Source of the DNA: Cladobotryum mycophilum
Lineage: Eukaryota > Ascomycota > Sordariomycetes > Hypocreales > Hypocreaceae
Direction of reading: 5' to 3'
NCBI GenBank assembly: GCA_036429605.1
Contig: CM071591.1
Location: forward strand, 3,658,001-3,722,000
DNA length: 64,000 bases
In this document: piece after piece, positions 36,126-48,459 of the stretch
How positions within the stretch are numbered: the first letter of the stretch is position 1
How the letters are laid out: every line of letters starts with the position of its first letter
Position numbers and translations under genes: made by a program
Notes under the pieces: generated by a model
Told to the model about the DNA's origin: nothing
The model's database searches: none
The model's input: only the letters and a program-made list of their open reading frames with translations

Positions 36126-38948
36126 CCACCGACTTGTTTCCTTGTTCAATGGAAGATTCCAACATGGGGGCCAAACTTCTCTGCCTCGCGCCACGTTTTG
36201 GAATCAGACAATCCATGCACGCATCCTCGCCCAACCTCTCCACACGATGCCCCATCAGCGTCGCTGTTTGGCGGTCATCAAGAGCGCGCGACTGCCGGCG
36301 TCCGAGAGAGGGGATCGGCACTTCGCATGAGGGGGCTGACCACTAGTCTCCACATGGAAGCCAATCCCATGTCGTCTTATTATTAGAGATGCTTAGAGAT
36401 CTCGAAGCTGAGGAGGTAGTGACATATTAGTGCATCTTTCGCCCTTTGACGGATTGTGGCGGCCGGTATACTAAGGCGCCTTTAATCGACGGTTAGCGTT
36501 CGACGGAATGTGATGACTTCATATGAAGAACGCTGGGGCTTGCGTATTGAAGCCTAAGCTGGTATAAGTCCCTGCCGCGGAACGATCCGGCTGACTGGTT
36601 GTGCGCGCTGCTATCGCTATCGCCTGGGAACGAGAAGTCGGATACGTTCTCCTAGCCCCAAACTGCAACTATCTGAGACAAAGAAAACATCTCGATGAAA
36701 CCCTAATGCTCGGATTCCGAGTTACGTGCTGCGCCTTCACGCGTCGAAGAGAAACGGAGACGAAGCATCCACCCATTGCCAACTGCTCTTTGGCCAAATG
36801 CCAAATCTTCCCCTCTAGCAAATGGCCTTTGTGCACGGTCTCTTGAACTCGGAGATTTGGTTCCTTGGTGGGTAGTGATACTTGTAGACTGGATGGTGGC
36901 GTTCACCAGCGTTCACCAAGAGCACGGATATTGCCAATGTCAGATGGGCTGCTGACGTGATAGGGCAGGGCGCACAACGATGACCTCAAAGTCGCGAAAT
37001 GCATGGACAGTCATTCCGTCTTTCGATGGAGCTCCATGGCAAAGAAGAGAGAGAAAAGTTTTCCTTTCTTCAGTAAAGAGTTTAACTGGTTGGCGTATGT
37101 GCGGCGACTCCGAATGAAGCCCCATTTGTGACTTGTTGCGCTGATAGCTGCAGCAGACCAACCCGATATGCCGATCTGAGCCATACTCACAACGGGTCAT
37201 CCCATGCTAATGTTTATTAATCTGAGCCTGAGATGATGTAGCATCTCCATTGGTGGGGATGTGCCAAGGCTTTCGATGCCCTGTAAGCCCACAACAGGCG
37301 CGAACACCTCCTAATACGAGAAAAAGAAGCAAAGCTCCTAAGGCCAGGAGCTGCCAATAGGGGTCTTATATGAGAAGCAATCCCCCTGAAGACTTGCGCG
37401 GATTCGAGAGGGGAAGAGGCATTATCTCATCCCATCGCCATGCTTATCCCTGATGAACGTCCTGGGAAGGTGGCCTGAATAATGCGTAAGGATACAGTGC
37501 AGTGTAAACCGAACTTGGAGGGTTGTGTAACGCTTCATTGCTAAAGATGAAGTCGGATCACGATCCAGTGATCATGGTGATAATGAAAATGAATGACGTG
37601 AGTTTATGAAGAGGAAAGTAGCTCAAAGCAGCTCTTGAGGGGTGATGGCTTTTCATCTATACAGGTATAAGTAGGTACCGGGTTATTGATGACTTCATAG
37701 GTTCCAACAAAGTCCCCCACTGGAAGGTTTCCATAGTTTTGGTGGCAGCAACAGCCATGATGCACTGGGCTAGCTCAGGGGCTGCTATAGCGACCTTGTG
37801 GCGCTATCTTGACATTGCTGTCACCCGGAGCGGGCCGGGAGGCTTCCAATCTCGAGCTTATCAGCGCGTCAGAGCTCTAATCACTCCTTAACCCACTGGC
37901 AGCATTTGTTCTACTAGCGACGGGATACAGAGCACTGAGCTTGAGAAAGGAGGCCCTTGGAACAGAATCTCTATACAGGCGCAGGGTAGGACTTGATACC
38001 TATATAATAGTAGTCACATTGCCAATCTCGAGTGCGTATATGCAATACACGCACTACACATTATACTACAGCATAGAATCCATGGATATGTACAGAATAG
38101 CCGTGGACCCGACAGTTACTAGACCGGCTCCCAAATCATAGTCTCAAATCATAGTCAGCCAAACTCGAAATCGGGTAATCTTGCTTCAACTCGGGGACAA
38201 TGACACGCATCATATCTGTTTTTCGATGGCCGTCTGACAAGTTTCAGCCCATCTTAGCATGTTTCGGTTCCCAAAAGGTGATTGTTGGTCGTGAAAATAT
38301 CTCATCAGGGTAGCATTTCGGCCGTGCTTTGATCCGTCTTACCCCAGATCTCAACCCAACTGGGCACGAGTAAAGTTTCTCATTCCCTATTGAGACTTCA
38401 ATAAAAAGCACAGCAGCGAGCTACACGAAGCGATTTACGATTCAAGTTACACAATGGCTGAACATGTGCAGGTGACAATGGGTTCAGCTTTTGTCTTACC
38501 ATCAGGTTTGCTGGACAAGATCGTTTTGAAACATGTTTCTGTTCTTGGGATCTAGTTGGTCGCCACATTTTGTTTTGATCATCTAGTCCCTCTAGCTTTT
38601 GACAACAATGAAGTAGTACAGTATCGCTGATTCATGATCCAGCTCATCCAGTACATTGAAATGCAGTAAGCCTTGAGCTCATCTGCGTATGAAAGCCCGT
38701 CGCTGACCAGTCATTGGCCAATGTGCTTGCACATCTCCATTAAATGCAACCCAAATCAGATAGTAGCTTGTGGAGGAAATGAGGATCCGACCCAGGAACG
38801 GCGTCAAAGCTTATGGCGATCAGGTCATGAAGATGCCGAGACCTGCCCAAGTGGGTAAAACTCAGACAACTGTCTAATGTCATCTGCCGGGGGAGATTAT
38901 ACCGACAACGATAGGGAACCATACCTTGCCTTCAAAGGAGTCTTCAAG

Positions 38949-38956
38949 TATAAAAA
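38949..38956 (+). promoter_or_regulatory. TATA box of the lysozyme-like gene
   Basis: TATAAAAA, about 117 bp before the ATG at 39073. Typical distance for a strongly regulated fungal secreted-protein gene. Confidence 0.5.
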
Positions 38957-39072
38957 CACCACAGCTGCCCAGTCTCAAACGACATTTTTCTCATATCAAT
39001 CGATGTGAATCTTCAAATATCCTTGCCTTAATAACCACTTCGTTCATCAATACTTCCATAACAAAGACCAAA

Positions 39073-39688
39073 ATGAAGGTTTCCAACATCCTGGCTTTCG
39101 TTGCTGCTTTCAGCAGCACCTCCTCCGTTTTGGCAGCCCCTGTCGACATCGTGGAGGATGTTCAAGTTAGAGACTTTGAGCCCGAATCCGCAGACGCAAA
39201 CCTTCCAGGTCTCAACGCTTTGCAGACCAAGTATGCTCTGGCCATCATTGCCCAGAGCAAAAAGGATGGCGTTGGTCATCATGGTTGCTCCGCAGCCATC
39301 GCCACTGGACTTGTTGAGGTATTATCTTATTCCATGCCTCTACTACCCCTTAATGATTTAGGCTAATATGATTAAACAGTCGAGCCTCATCATGTACGCA
39401 AACAACGCTGTGCCTGCGTCGCTCAAGTACCCGCACGATCGCGTTGGCTCCGACCATGACAGCATTGGCATCTTCCAGCAGCGCGCCAGCATCTACAAGA
39501 ACATTGCATGTGACATGGGCGCCGGCTGCTCAGCAGGCCAGTTCATCGCGGAGATGAAGCGCGTCAGTGGATGGCAGTCCATGGCTATCGGTACCCTATG
39601 CCAGAAGGTACAGAGGTCTGCATACCCAGACCGCTATGCTAAGTTCGCTCCTACGGCCGAGAAGGTCTGTTCGGCTGGTGGCTTGTAA
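39073..39688 (+). CDS. Secreted lysozyme-like / lytic-transglycosylase-like protein
   Basis: Small secreted protein, likely acting on peptidoglycan or a related glycan outside the cell. Exons 39073-39318 and 39380-39688 are joined over a 61-nt phase-0 intron (GTATTA..AAACAG, branch GCTAAT) and give 184 aa. Residues 1-21 (MKVSNILAFVAAFSSTSSVLA) are a clear signal peptide, which is why this ATG is preferred over the in-frame one at 38926. After an acidic propeptide-like stretch, the domain reads ALQTKYALAIIAQSKK, then IATGLVE-SS with Glu82 at the exon junction as the candidate catalytic acid. It continues DRVGSDHDSIGIFQQRAS and CQKVQRSAYPDRYAK. The E-S-S..., D-S-x-G-x-F-Q-Q-R and V-Q-x-S-A-Y-P pattern is characteristic of SLT/lysozyme-like domains of actinobacteria and their phages. 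Four cysteines in exon 2 could form disulfides. Activity is inferred. Confidence 0.75.
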
Positions 39689-40103
39689 ACAGAGATTAAG
39701 GGGGAGAGGATGGAAATTAAAATAATAATAATGATATAAATCAACTGTTTTTTTTCGGTTCATGATAGCCAAGCGACATTACATGCAGCTTCCAAGGTTC
39801 TCGTGTGCGTGATTGCCTAAAATGGAAATTTGGTAAAGTACCTCTGAATAGGCTTTCAGGGTAGGTGCAGCCCCGTGATTAGAAGCCCCTGCACTCCGTA
39901 ATCTCAACTCCACTAATTTCCTCATCAACATCTCCAACATGCACACGGACACGCGCACACATGCATCTTCCAACGTCATACGGAATCGAGCCCTCCTCCG
40001 CTTTACTCAACGCAAGGCCAGTGCATGGATATCTAATGCATCCGCCGGCTCTGTCCAGTGGCCTGCCTCATCCTTGGGATAGCTCGCCGCCCTGGCAGGC
40101 AGA
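39689..40103. other. Short intergenic region
   Basis: 3' flank of the lysozyme-like gene (AT-rich TAATAATAATAATGATA near 39720) and upstream region of the Zn2Cys6 gene. No other feature seen. Confidence 0.5.
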
Positions 40104-41849
40104 ATGGAGGCCCGCGTTAGCCGCATCATTAGGACCCGGACAGGATGTTTTACTTGCCGACGTCGCAAGAAGAAGTGCGATGAGCAGAAGCCCATTTGTG
40201 GAGGCTGTACTCGAAATCGATTTGGCTGCGACTGGCCTACTCACCTTGGCCAAGCTCGACCACGAGGCAGATCGGTTTCATCAGCTACCCCTGCTACTGT
40301 CTCAATGACGGAGGAAAAGCAGGTGGATTCTCAAACGACTTCCCATGTTGAGCTAAATGCAGTAGACACGTCAAGTATCTCTGTGGAGACCACGGGGGCT
40401 ACTCAACAATACCCTTTGATCGATCTTTCAACCCCTATTACGAGTATAGAGCTCGCCATTGACCAGATACAGAATGACGCTGTCACTGCTATTATTGCCC
40501 CATTGCATCAAGTGTATCATATAGACTTGCCGGCTGCGCTTCCCAATAAACCAATGATGAACGAACACTTTGTTCAGAATCCCAACTTCTTCGTGGATAT
40601 GAAATTCGGAATTCCGGCATCCATGTCCATGTTGCCATCACACAATCATGATTCACACGAACTACTCGGTTATTATCTGTCGCGCACTGTCAACAGCATG
40701 GGAAACGGCTCCACCGATATCAATCCTTTCATCGCAAAACTCGTCCCTCTTGCCTTTTCTAATCCACTTCTCATGCAACTTATCCTCGCCCAGAGCGCTG
40801 CTCATCGCCAGGCCTCCAAGGAGCCCATGGCCAACAACGCAATAGCACAGGTGTATTATACCGACTCCTTGAGAATGTTTAGACATGTTGTTAGTGAGCA
40901 TGTTGCCGGAAAAGATGGAAACATGCTTGTGTTGACTGTTGGGAGTCTCATCATGTCCCTTACTGAGGTTTGTGCCATTGCATTTTATCGGATAACTAAT
41001 GCTAATAGCACCTAGGTGGCGCGAGGAGATAAATGTGGTTCTACGTTTGGTCACATCGCCGCCTCGAAATCCTTGTTAACAACGCTGCTTAATTCCTCTC
41101 CGCGAGAAGTTGACGGTGAACTTGCTGATTTCCTGGTCGAGTATTATGTCCACATGGCAGCCGCAAGCATAATTTCAGCCGATGAAAAGAATACGTTACG
41201 GCCGTTACTGAGCCCTGAAATAGAGGGTCTGGCTAAGAGATTGACGGATAAGAAATATGTCGGGCAACTCTGCGGGTCTTGGCTTCAATTGCTCTTGTTG
41301 ATTCCTCAGATCTTTGCATTGGGTCAAAATATGCTAACGACTACATCTGGCCATCTTGCTATACATTCCGCTGATGATATTATCGCGTTCGGTCTTCTCC
41401 AATCCCAGATCCTCGAATTCGTCCCTGCTCCCAATGTCAATGCCGATGCCTATCTTGCTGGGCTCGTGTTCAAGCAGGCGGCCCTTCTCTATCTCTGGAG
41501 TATTCTTGGTACGCCACAGCAGAAAACTGCCAATGACTCACACAAACGGTTGATGGAGTCCGCTGTATTTGAGGCAATATCACTCCTCGACCAGTTTCCT
41601 GCCTCGGCGAGGGTCAATACGAGCCTCTGCTGGCCCTTGGCAATTGTTGGGTGCTGCACCTCGGACCCCGCAGTTCAGAATAAGTTGAGGATCCGCCTAA
41701 AGACAATGCTGGAAACGATAGGCTTGGGTAATATGAGAGAAACCCTTGCCTTATTGGAGCATATATGGAAGCAGCCTGCTGAGGAAACTAGTCCTTGGAC
41801 GTTGTGCAAGTCAATGCAGGAGCACCAGACTTGGATATCTTTTGCTTGA
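40104..41849 (+). CDS. Zn2Cys6 fungal transcription factor
   Basis: Nuclear, DNA-binding regulator. Two exons, 40104-40967 and 41016-41849, flank a 48-nt intron (GTTTGTG..CACCTAG, branch GCTAAT) and give 565 aa in frame. The N-terminal binuclear zinc cluster is complete: C-FTC-RRRKKKC-DEQKPIC-GGC-TRNRFGC, residues about 15-43, preceded by Arg-rich sequence (RIIRTRTG). The rest lacks a coiled coil right after the cluster. It has a long helical middle region of the fungal-specific (DUF3468-like) type, for example NPLLMQLILAQSAAHRQ and LVEYYVHMAAASIISADE. Targets are unknown. It lies between the lysozyme-like gene (same strand) and the amidotransferase gene (convergent), but no cluster logic is evident. 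The donor GTTTGT is slightly unusual, but reading through would end the protein at 41015. Confidence 0.88.
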
Positions 41850-41978
41850 TACCTGGTCCTAGCAGCACTGCTGCTCATTGAGGATTTGGTCCAAGTCGCC
41901 TCAAGAACTCTCGTGAGCAGTTCTGCGGCACTGTTCAAGACAAAAAAAGACCGCATAGGTTCTGGTTTCATACCCATT

Positions 41979-42909
41979 TCAGAGTCGTGCCAAGGGTATT
42001 TTGGTATCGGCCAGTTGGCTAGCCAGCAGAAATTCCGCCATCTTGGCTCCCAAAAAGAGTCCACCATGAGGACGACCCACTCGGCTCAAAGCCCCCTTGA
42101 TTGCCGCTTCATCGAATAGTGTCAAGGCAAGGTCCGACTTCAAAATCTCGGAAGTGATCAAATTATCGAATTCGGGGTGGCCTTGGAAGGTGAGGATGCG
42201 ACCGGGCCGGTAGAAGACTTGGTTGGCACAAGCTGAGCTGCTACCCAAGTTTATTACTCCAGGAGGAACTTCAAATACGATGTCATGATGGAATTGGTGC
42301 AACTCCTGCATTTCACGCGTGTTAGAACTAACTTGGTCGGATATCAGCGAGTGCGGGGCGGCATTCTTACCAAGGAGGGAACCCCAAAGAGCTTTTGGCC
42401 CGCTTCATTGAAGTTGACGTTTTGGACAGAAATCTCCCATCCGTTAGGGTTGACGGCAACCTTGGAACCAAGGACCCTACCCATGATCTGGTGGCCAAAG
42501 CAAGTGCCAACGATGGGCTTTTCGGTTGTGGCGAGAACGGTGCCGATAAAACCAACAAGCTTGAGAATCCATGGATCATTATCATAAGCATTGTATCCTA
42601 TTTGCAACGCTTAGTTTTCGTCCCGGTTACATCTTCCCAACGGAATAGTGTACAAGAAAGTGGAGGGGTTGGCTACGCACTGCTGCCTGTTATCAAGAAA
42701 CCATCGGCCGCATCAACTGCAGGATAGGTCTGAGACTCAAGCACATCCCACTTGGTAACCTCGAGTTGTACGCCGTCGCCCTTTGGCCCAAGGTTACGGA
42801 GACCAGTTGTAAGAAGATCGCGGAATATATCTCCATATGAACCACGAGTTTCTTGGGCGATGGGGAATGGGACGTCGGTCTCCAGGATTGCCAGACGAAA
42901 TACTGACAT
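41979..42909 (-). CDS. Class I glutamine amidotransferase-like protein
   Basis: Free-standing GATase1 domain of the GMP-synthase-like group, which hydrolyses glutamine or acts as a related cysteine hydrolase. Three exons are 42909-42681, 42597-42371 and 42305-41979, with introns of 83 nt (GTGCGT..AAATAG) and 65 nt (GTAAGA..ATGCAG). They sum to 783 nt (260 aa), in frame. The order is MSVFRLAILETD, the ITGS-RYNAYDNDPWI oxyanion-region segment, the nucleophile elbow GTCFGHQI and the His-Glu pair in QGHPEF, so the catalytic triad is complete. No synthetase domain follows. Similar small fungal proteins (the yeast YLR126C type) have no established pathway. The stop lies about 130 bp from the convergent Zn2Cys6 gene's stop. 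The first donor GTGCGT is unusual but gives the expected protein. Confidence 0.85.
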
Positions 42910-44348
42910 TTTGACTTGATGTATGGGGCAAGGCCGAATTGTGTGCTCAAGAAAGCGGCTATAAGCAGAGAAGAATCTAACTTGGATAATGAGAAAAAGA
43001 CACTTTGGATGGGTTTTGGGGTTGGTGGTGTTGGAAACTTATTGGGCTGGAGCCGCACTCTTATCTTTGGGAGTGTGTCGCTGGGGTCAGGGACTCTTAA
43101 TGCGGTTCGCCTGGCACGGCAGTCCCTCATCCCCAAAATGGTGGAGCGCGCCGGCGTCGGGATGCACGTTCGGCCTATGGCAAACAAAGGATTGATTGCA
43201 TCCCATCTGGGCGATGTCACCCCCATAGCCGCCGAGAGGGGCAGATCACGCGGCTTGTGGACTTTGGTGCATGAAACATGGGACCTGGAGATTCGGCATT
43301 GGGTCTGAATTGGATCCTGAATTTTGACTATATCTTGCTATCTAACTGAGTATATCTATAATATTATCTATATGTTGGACCAGACAGCCAAGTGCTTCGG
43401 TCAAGGTGGCTGGTTGGTTGGCTGTAGTAGTAGTAATTGGCGGTAGCTGAGACATGAGGTGGCGATGTGTGGTACTATCTGCTCTGGTCTTGAAGGGGGA
43501 AGAGGAGGGAGAAACAAGACTTGCTTCGTTTGGGAAGGCAATGTGCAAAAGCAAGCTCCACTAGAAATGAGACACGAACATTACTCGGCACAAGTATGTA
43601 TTTGATTCAGCGCAGCTGATAAAAAGAGGGCGACATCTGATGAGATTCAATATCCAATAGAAGCAAACAGCTCCGCTTTGAATCTGGCCAGTGCGTGTCG
43701 GCTACGATATCTCAGACAGGGTCTATCTATTCCAAGTGACAGCGGGACCGGCGGGGTTTTGACACTTGGAGAGCAACTACTTGCATGGCATTGGAATAGG
43801 CGGGATGTGAATTTGTAATAGCTTCGGTCCCGTAAGATTAGGAAAATGAGACATGACCGATTGATTGGATTGGGGAGCGCGCAAAGATGTCAATATTTAG
43901 TAATGTGTTTACTGAATTACCTAACGATGGTGTTGGGACTCGAAAGAGGCATGTAAGACAACGACTAAGCTGCATTGCATGTCGGCTGGGGGGTAAGTTC
44001 TTCGTATGACTTGAATTTTTGCAATATTTATGCCCTTTTCCAGAGAAGCATCGCTCTCGTCGACCAATTTCTATGGAGGTGTTATTCGAATGATGGACTT
44101 TGTACAATACAAATACAATAGATTATTAAAGTCAATATGATCCAGTTGTCAGAGGCAACCAAGGAGTGTGTAGCTTGAACCTGCTGGTCTAACCCAACCC
44201 TTCCGACAGCAGGAACTGCCCCGCCAAAACCATGATGCCAACTTGCCCTATGACTGAACTTTGTCTCCGATGCTCGGATTCCATGACATAAAAGTTGTTT
44301 TTTGACAGCAACAAACGACAGCTCAGGAACCACCATTGAGCGGCCATC
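42910..44348. other. Divergent intergenic region upstream of LYS12
   Basis: About 1.4 kb between the amidotransferase gene (-) and LYS12 (+); it should hold both promoters. No convincing gene. A 130-codon plus frame at 42916-43308 has no recognisable motif. Confidence 0.5.
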
Positions 44349-45523
44349 ATGTCAATCCGCACCCTACGAATTGGTAAGATACAAGATATCTGGACCCTAG
44401 GAAAGCTCAAGCTCAATGGCTTCAATTGGCTTCCTTTTCTGGCAAGCTTCAAGCTGACCTGCTTTTTACCCCGCAAGGCCTCATCCCCGGTGATGGCATC
44501 GGCAAGGAAGTCATTCCTGCAGGTCGCCGCATCCTCGAAGCTCTGCCCTCGTATTTGAACCTCAAGTTTGACTTTGTCGACCTCAAGGCCGGGTTCGAGG
44601 CGTTTGAGCAGACCGGCGCCGCCCTGCCCGACGCGACCGTCGACGTCCTCAAGAATGAGTGCCAGGGCGCGCTGTTTGGCGCCGTGAGCTCGCCCACGCA
44701 CGCCGTCAAGGGGTACTCGTCGCCCATCGTCGCGCTTCGCAAGCGACTCGATCTCTACGCCAATGTCCGACCCGTCAAGTCTGTCCTGACGGCGGCGAAG
44801 CCGATTGACATGGTCATCGTTCGGGAGAATACGGAGGACCTGTACGTCAAGCAGGAGAAGACGTACGACGGCCCGGACGGCAAGGTTGCGGAGGCGATTA
44901 AGCGTATTTCTGAAAAGGCGTCGTTCCGCATTGCTACCATGGCTGGCGACATTGCATTGCGGAGGCAGAAGATTCGCGAGTCGGGGGCTGCGAGCATTCA
45001 CAGCGGACCCCTCGTGACTATTACGCACAAGTCTAATGTGCTTTCTCAGACGGATGGCCTGTTCCGAAGCGCATCCAAGGCGGCGCTCTCTAATCCCAAG
45101 TACTCTTCTGTCAGCGTTGAGGAGCAAATTGTCGACTCTATGGTCTACAAGCTCTTCCGCCAACCCGAGGATTACGATGTCATTGTCGCACCCAACCTGT
45201 ATGGCGATATTCTCTCTGACGGTGCTGCCGCTCTTGTAGGAAGTCTTGGTCTCGTCCCCAGTGCCAACGTTGGCGAGGGTTTCGCCATCGGTGAGCCTTG
45301 CCACGGCAGCGCACCTGATATTCAGGGCAAGGGTATTGCAAACCCCATTGCTACGCTTCGAAGCGCTGCTCTTATGTTGGAATTCTTGGATGAGCCTGCT
45401 GCTGCGGCCAAAATTTATGCTGCAGTCGATGCGAACCTCGAGGAGGGCAGGCTGTTGAGTCCCGACCTTGGTGGTAGTGCCACAACTGAACAGGTCGTTG
45501 AGGATATTATTAAGAGGCTATAA
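44349..45523 (+). CDS. LYS12: Homoisocitrate dehydrogenase
   Basis: NAD-dependent oxidative decarboxylation of homoisocitrate to 2-oxoadipate, a step in fungal lysine synthesis by the alpha-aminoadipate pathway. Exon 1 (44349-44373, MSIRTLRI) and exon 2 (44478-45523) flank a 104-nt intron (GTAAGA..CCGCAAG, branch GCTGACC) and give 356 aa in frame. The beta-decarboxylating dehydrogenase signatures are present: GLIPGDGIGKEV at the N-terminus, YANVRPVKS, VRENTEDLYV, the metal-binding DxxSDGAAA segment (YGDILSDGAAALVG) and EPCHGSAPDIQGKGIANP. The ALFGAVSSP.H.V.GY.SPIVALRK.LDLYANVRP segment separates it from 3-isopropylmalate dehydrogenase (LEU2) and NAD-isocitrate dehydrogenase. No mitochondrial presequence is visible. 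A long antisense frame over exon 2 is only a codon-bias shadow. Confidence 0.95.
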
Positions 45524-45807
45524 ACGGCATTTTGGATTAAATACCCATGAAATATATTCATCCGCAGCTTTGCGGTTTTCTTCCACCCTCTCTTCCTATT
45601 GGACAAAATGACGTTGATAAAAGAACCAATAGTAATCCCTTGACCGTTCCTGCAGGTATGAGGCTGAGAGGGGCATAGCCATCCGTGAACCCATCCCCCA
45701 ACGCCGGGCTACCTCATCTCACCACGTCGACCTAGATCACAAGGCATTCATGATACCACCAACCGCGTTGTAGAAGCGACGGGTATCCCTCATACACACT
45801 CATCAAG

Positions 45808-48459
45808 ATGGTTAAACGATTTAGAGAGCATGCTGAACTCGATACTACGACGGCTAAACGACCTAAAAGGAGCGACGAATCTAGCACTAAACAGCCTAGA
45901 GGACGTGAGGAATTCGAGATGACCGTCATATGCGCACTAACTCTCGAGTTAGATGCAGTCAATTGTCTCGTCGATGAATTCTGGACGAGCGATTATCACA
46001 AAGTTGCAGGAGATCCCAATCACTATACTCACGGTCGCATCGGTAAATACAACGTCGTCATCGTTCTACTCCCCGACATGGGCAAAGTGCATGCAGCTGG
46101 AGCTGCCTCCTCTCTTAGCGCTAGCTATACGAAGTTGCGTCTCGCGCTTCTCGTTGGAATTTGTGGCGGAGTTCCCAAGCCGAATGACGACGGGGACGAG
46201 ATCCTCCTAGGAGATGTTATCATTAGCAATGCTCTCGTTCAGTTCGACTTTGGTCGGAGATATCCAAGAGGTCGGTTCCTCCGCAAGAACTCGTTGCGAG
46301 ATGGGCTCAGCAGACCCAACAAGTATATTCGCGCCTCGCTGCGTAACCTCGAGGTTAATCGGTATCGAGAAAATCTCGAGCAGAGGGCTGCTGAGTTGCT
46401 AAGAGAACTACAAGCTGCAAACTCTAGCCCATCACGAAATCGACGCCAACGCGACAAATACAAATATCCCGGAACACGATACGATATACTCTTTAGCGCG
46501 GAATATCGACATGAGCACCGTGGAGCCTCTGTTACCTGCTGCGATGATTCTAAAATATGCGATGCCGCGCTCAAGGCATCATGTGAGGAATGTGGATGTG
46601 ATGAAATCAACTTGGTGGGACGAGAACAACTAGACTATAAAAAGGAACTAGAAGGTGAGGATCCCACGAAAGCTCAAGAGCCAGCCATTTACATCGGACC
46701 GGTCGCCTCTGGAGATACGGTCATGAAGTCTGGTGAGGACCGTGATAGGATTGCGAAGGAGGGAGTCATTGCCTTTGAGATGGAGGGCGCTGGCGTTTGG
46801 GATGAGATACCCTGTGTTGTTGTCAAAGGCGTGTGTGACTATGCTGATAGTCATAAACACAAGCAATGGCAAAACTTTGCGGCAGCTACAGCGGCGGCCG
46901 CAATGAAGGCATTGTTGGAGACGTTTGTGGACACTGAAAAGCCAAAGATAGGTTCGTTATCCAAGGCTGACAGTGAATCTCGGTGCCATACTAATATATA
47001 ACCCCTGTACTAGAGTTGCAAGGCCTTGCTGCCGCACAGCAGACAGTGGACGGTTCAAATGTTCTGTCATTCGATGAACAAGCCCTGGCACAGATGTGCC
47101 TTTTCATCCAGATGCAAGCACAGGGGCGATTCGGAAAACAAATGCCACTGAGCCCAGTGCTGGTCATTGATGCTCGAGGGTGTAATTTGCCTTTTTACCT
47201 GGAAACGATTAGCTCAAAGGAGGTGAGGAAATCCCATTGTGTCCCACTGAATATAACTACCTACTAACATGATCAAGCTTTTCACACAGATCCTACAGGA
47301 CAGGTTCTCTGACATCGGTACAAAGAAGATTGAACGCAGCGAATGGTACTTGGAAGACCGAAGCAGCGGACAGAGGCTGGACCTCTCCAAACCCTGGCAA
47401 TCAGCCATCAAGGTTCGTGCATAGAGTTGAATGCTTCGTCAACAGGCGTGCTAACCATCAGAGATAGCCCAACCAAGTTCTTCAAATGCGTATGGTATTC
47501 CGAAGACAGAAAAAAATGGCGTAGAATGCCCATCATGCAGTTTTATGAACCCTAGCTCCTCATCCGATGAAATACAATGGTATGTTAGTATGGCTTGATC
47601 AAGCTCCATTATGGGTTGGAGGCACAATCTCGTTTTATTACATACATTTTAAGCAACGAACTAACCACAGTAACAGCTACAAATGCGGGACAAGTTATCG
47701 GCGAGTGGAAGAGGTACAAGACATTCAGATCAACAAGAAGAAGAATCGACCCAAGGTGGGAGCAAGTCTCGACCCCGATCCGACGGCCCAAAATAATAGA
47801 AACCAAAGTCCTTTCCCACGACCCAGACCAGCAAGACAAACCGAAAACGAAGTCAGGCTATATAAATATGTTCAATTGGTGGATGTCAACTTCAGCATTC
47901 GCATAGACGGGGCCCGGCAGTCCGATAAAGCAGCATTCCCATTGAACTTGGACCAATTGCATGATACGGAGCGGTTGGCAGAGTATCTTGCCAATTTCTA
48001 TGGCATCCCTGCACTCGACAGCCTTAATGTAGCTCAAATGGCGAGTAAATTTGGTTTAGAGCCAATGGAGCGTTTCCATGGCTCTACTCCCGACCACTCT
48101 GATGGTGAAACGTCTGTACGTCGTGATATTCGAGCTGAGCCGTTTGGTTCAATCGGTCTGGATTTGATAATCCATGATTTAGATGAGATGGCTTCGCACA
48201 ATTGCCTTTTCATGGAACCTGTGAATCCGTGGCACGGACTGACACCGAGCCCACCTGCAGGCATATCACTTAGCCAGGTCAGTGACCATCCTTTTCTTCG
48301 ATAGTCCGTGCCATGTCTAATTATCAAAAGATGCAACCGTCCCTCCTCGAGTTAGAGGCCAATTTCATGAGAAATTTCACATGTTGCGGAAAGCTCTTAC
48401 CCACTCTCAAAGACTTGCTAGATCATTATGAGGGGGTCCACCCGCAAGGGCCTTGCTAA
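45808..48459 (+). CDS. Nucleoside-phosphorylase domain fused to ubiquitin-like, zinc-ribbon and C2H2-like parts (one-base frameshift)
   Basis: Six exons fit: 45808-46951, 47014-47222, 47290-47412, 47468-47579, 47677-48277 and 48331-48459. All junctions keep phase and the introns have good branch sites. One base is missing in the A-run 47510-47516; with it the product is 772 aa. A basic N-terminus precedes a PNP_UDP_1-type domain (about 37-380: EMTVICALTLELDAV, MGKVHAAGAAS, LLVGICGGVP, GDTVMKS, FEMEGAGVWD, VKGVCDYADSHK), as found at the N-terminus of many fungal NLRs. No NTPase follows. Instead there is a region (about 427-505: VLVIDARGCNLPF, then RFSDIGTKKIERSEWYLED, ending MRMVFRRQ) resembling a fungal ubiquitin-like domain. 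Next is a C4 ribbon (CPSC at 513-516, CYKC at 530-533), a low-complexity linker and a C-terminal C2H2-like motif (C748, C749..H762..H767). The domain calls beyond PNP are from memory. Confidence 0.72.

Larger units (their letters stand above)
36013..39072. other. Intergenic between divergent oxidase and lysozyme-like genes
   Basis: About 3 kb holding both promoters. No supportable gene. A short 34-codon frame at about 38454 (MAEHVQVTMG) follows a leader-like stretch but has no further support. AAACCCTAA at about 36698 is a lone telobox-like motif. Confidence 0.45.

Noticed and set aside
42916..43308. 130-codon plus-strand frame upstream of the amidotransferase gene
   Set aside because: No motif or splice context; overlaps the expected promoter region.
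44426..44477. Alternative LYS12 start MASFSGKLQADLL continuing in frame
   Set aside because: This is intron sequence; splicing from 44373 to 44478 gives the conserved MSIRTLRI-GLIPGDGIG start instead.
44189..45304. 371-codon open frame antisense to LYS12
   Set aside because: Lies entirely opposite strongly coding sequence and has no family motif; an effect of C/G-ending codon bias in LYS12.
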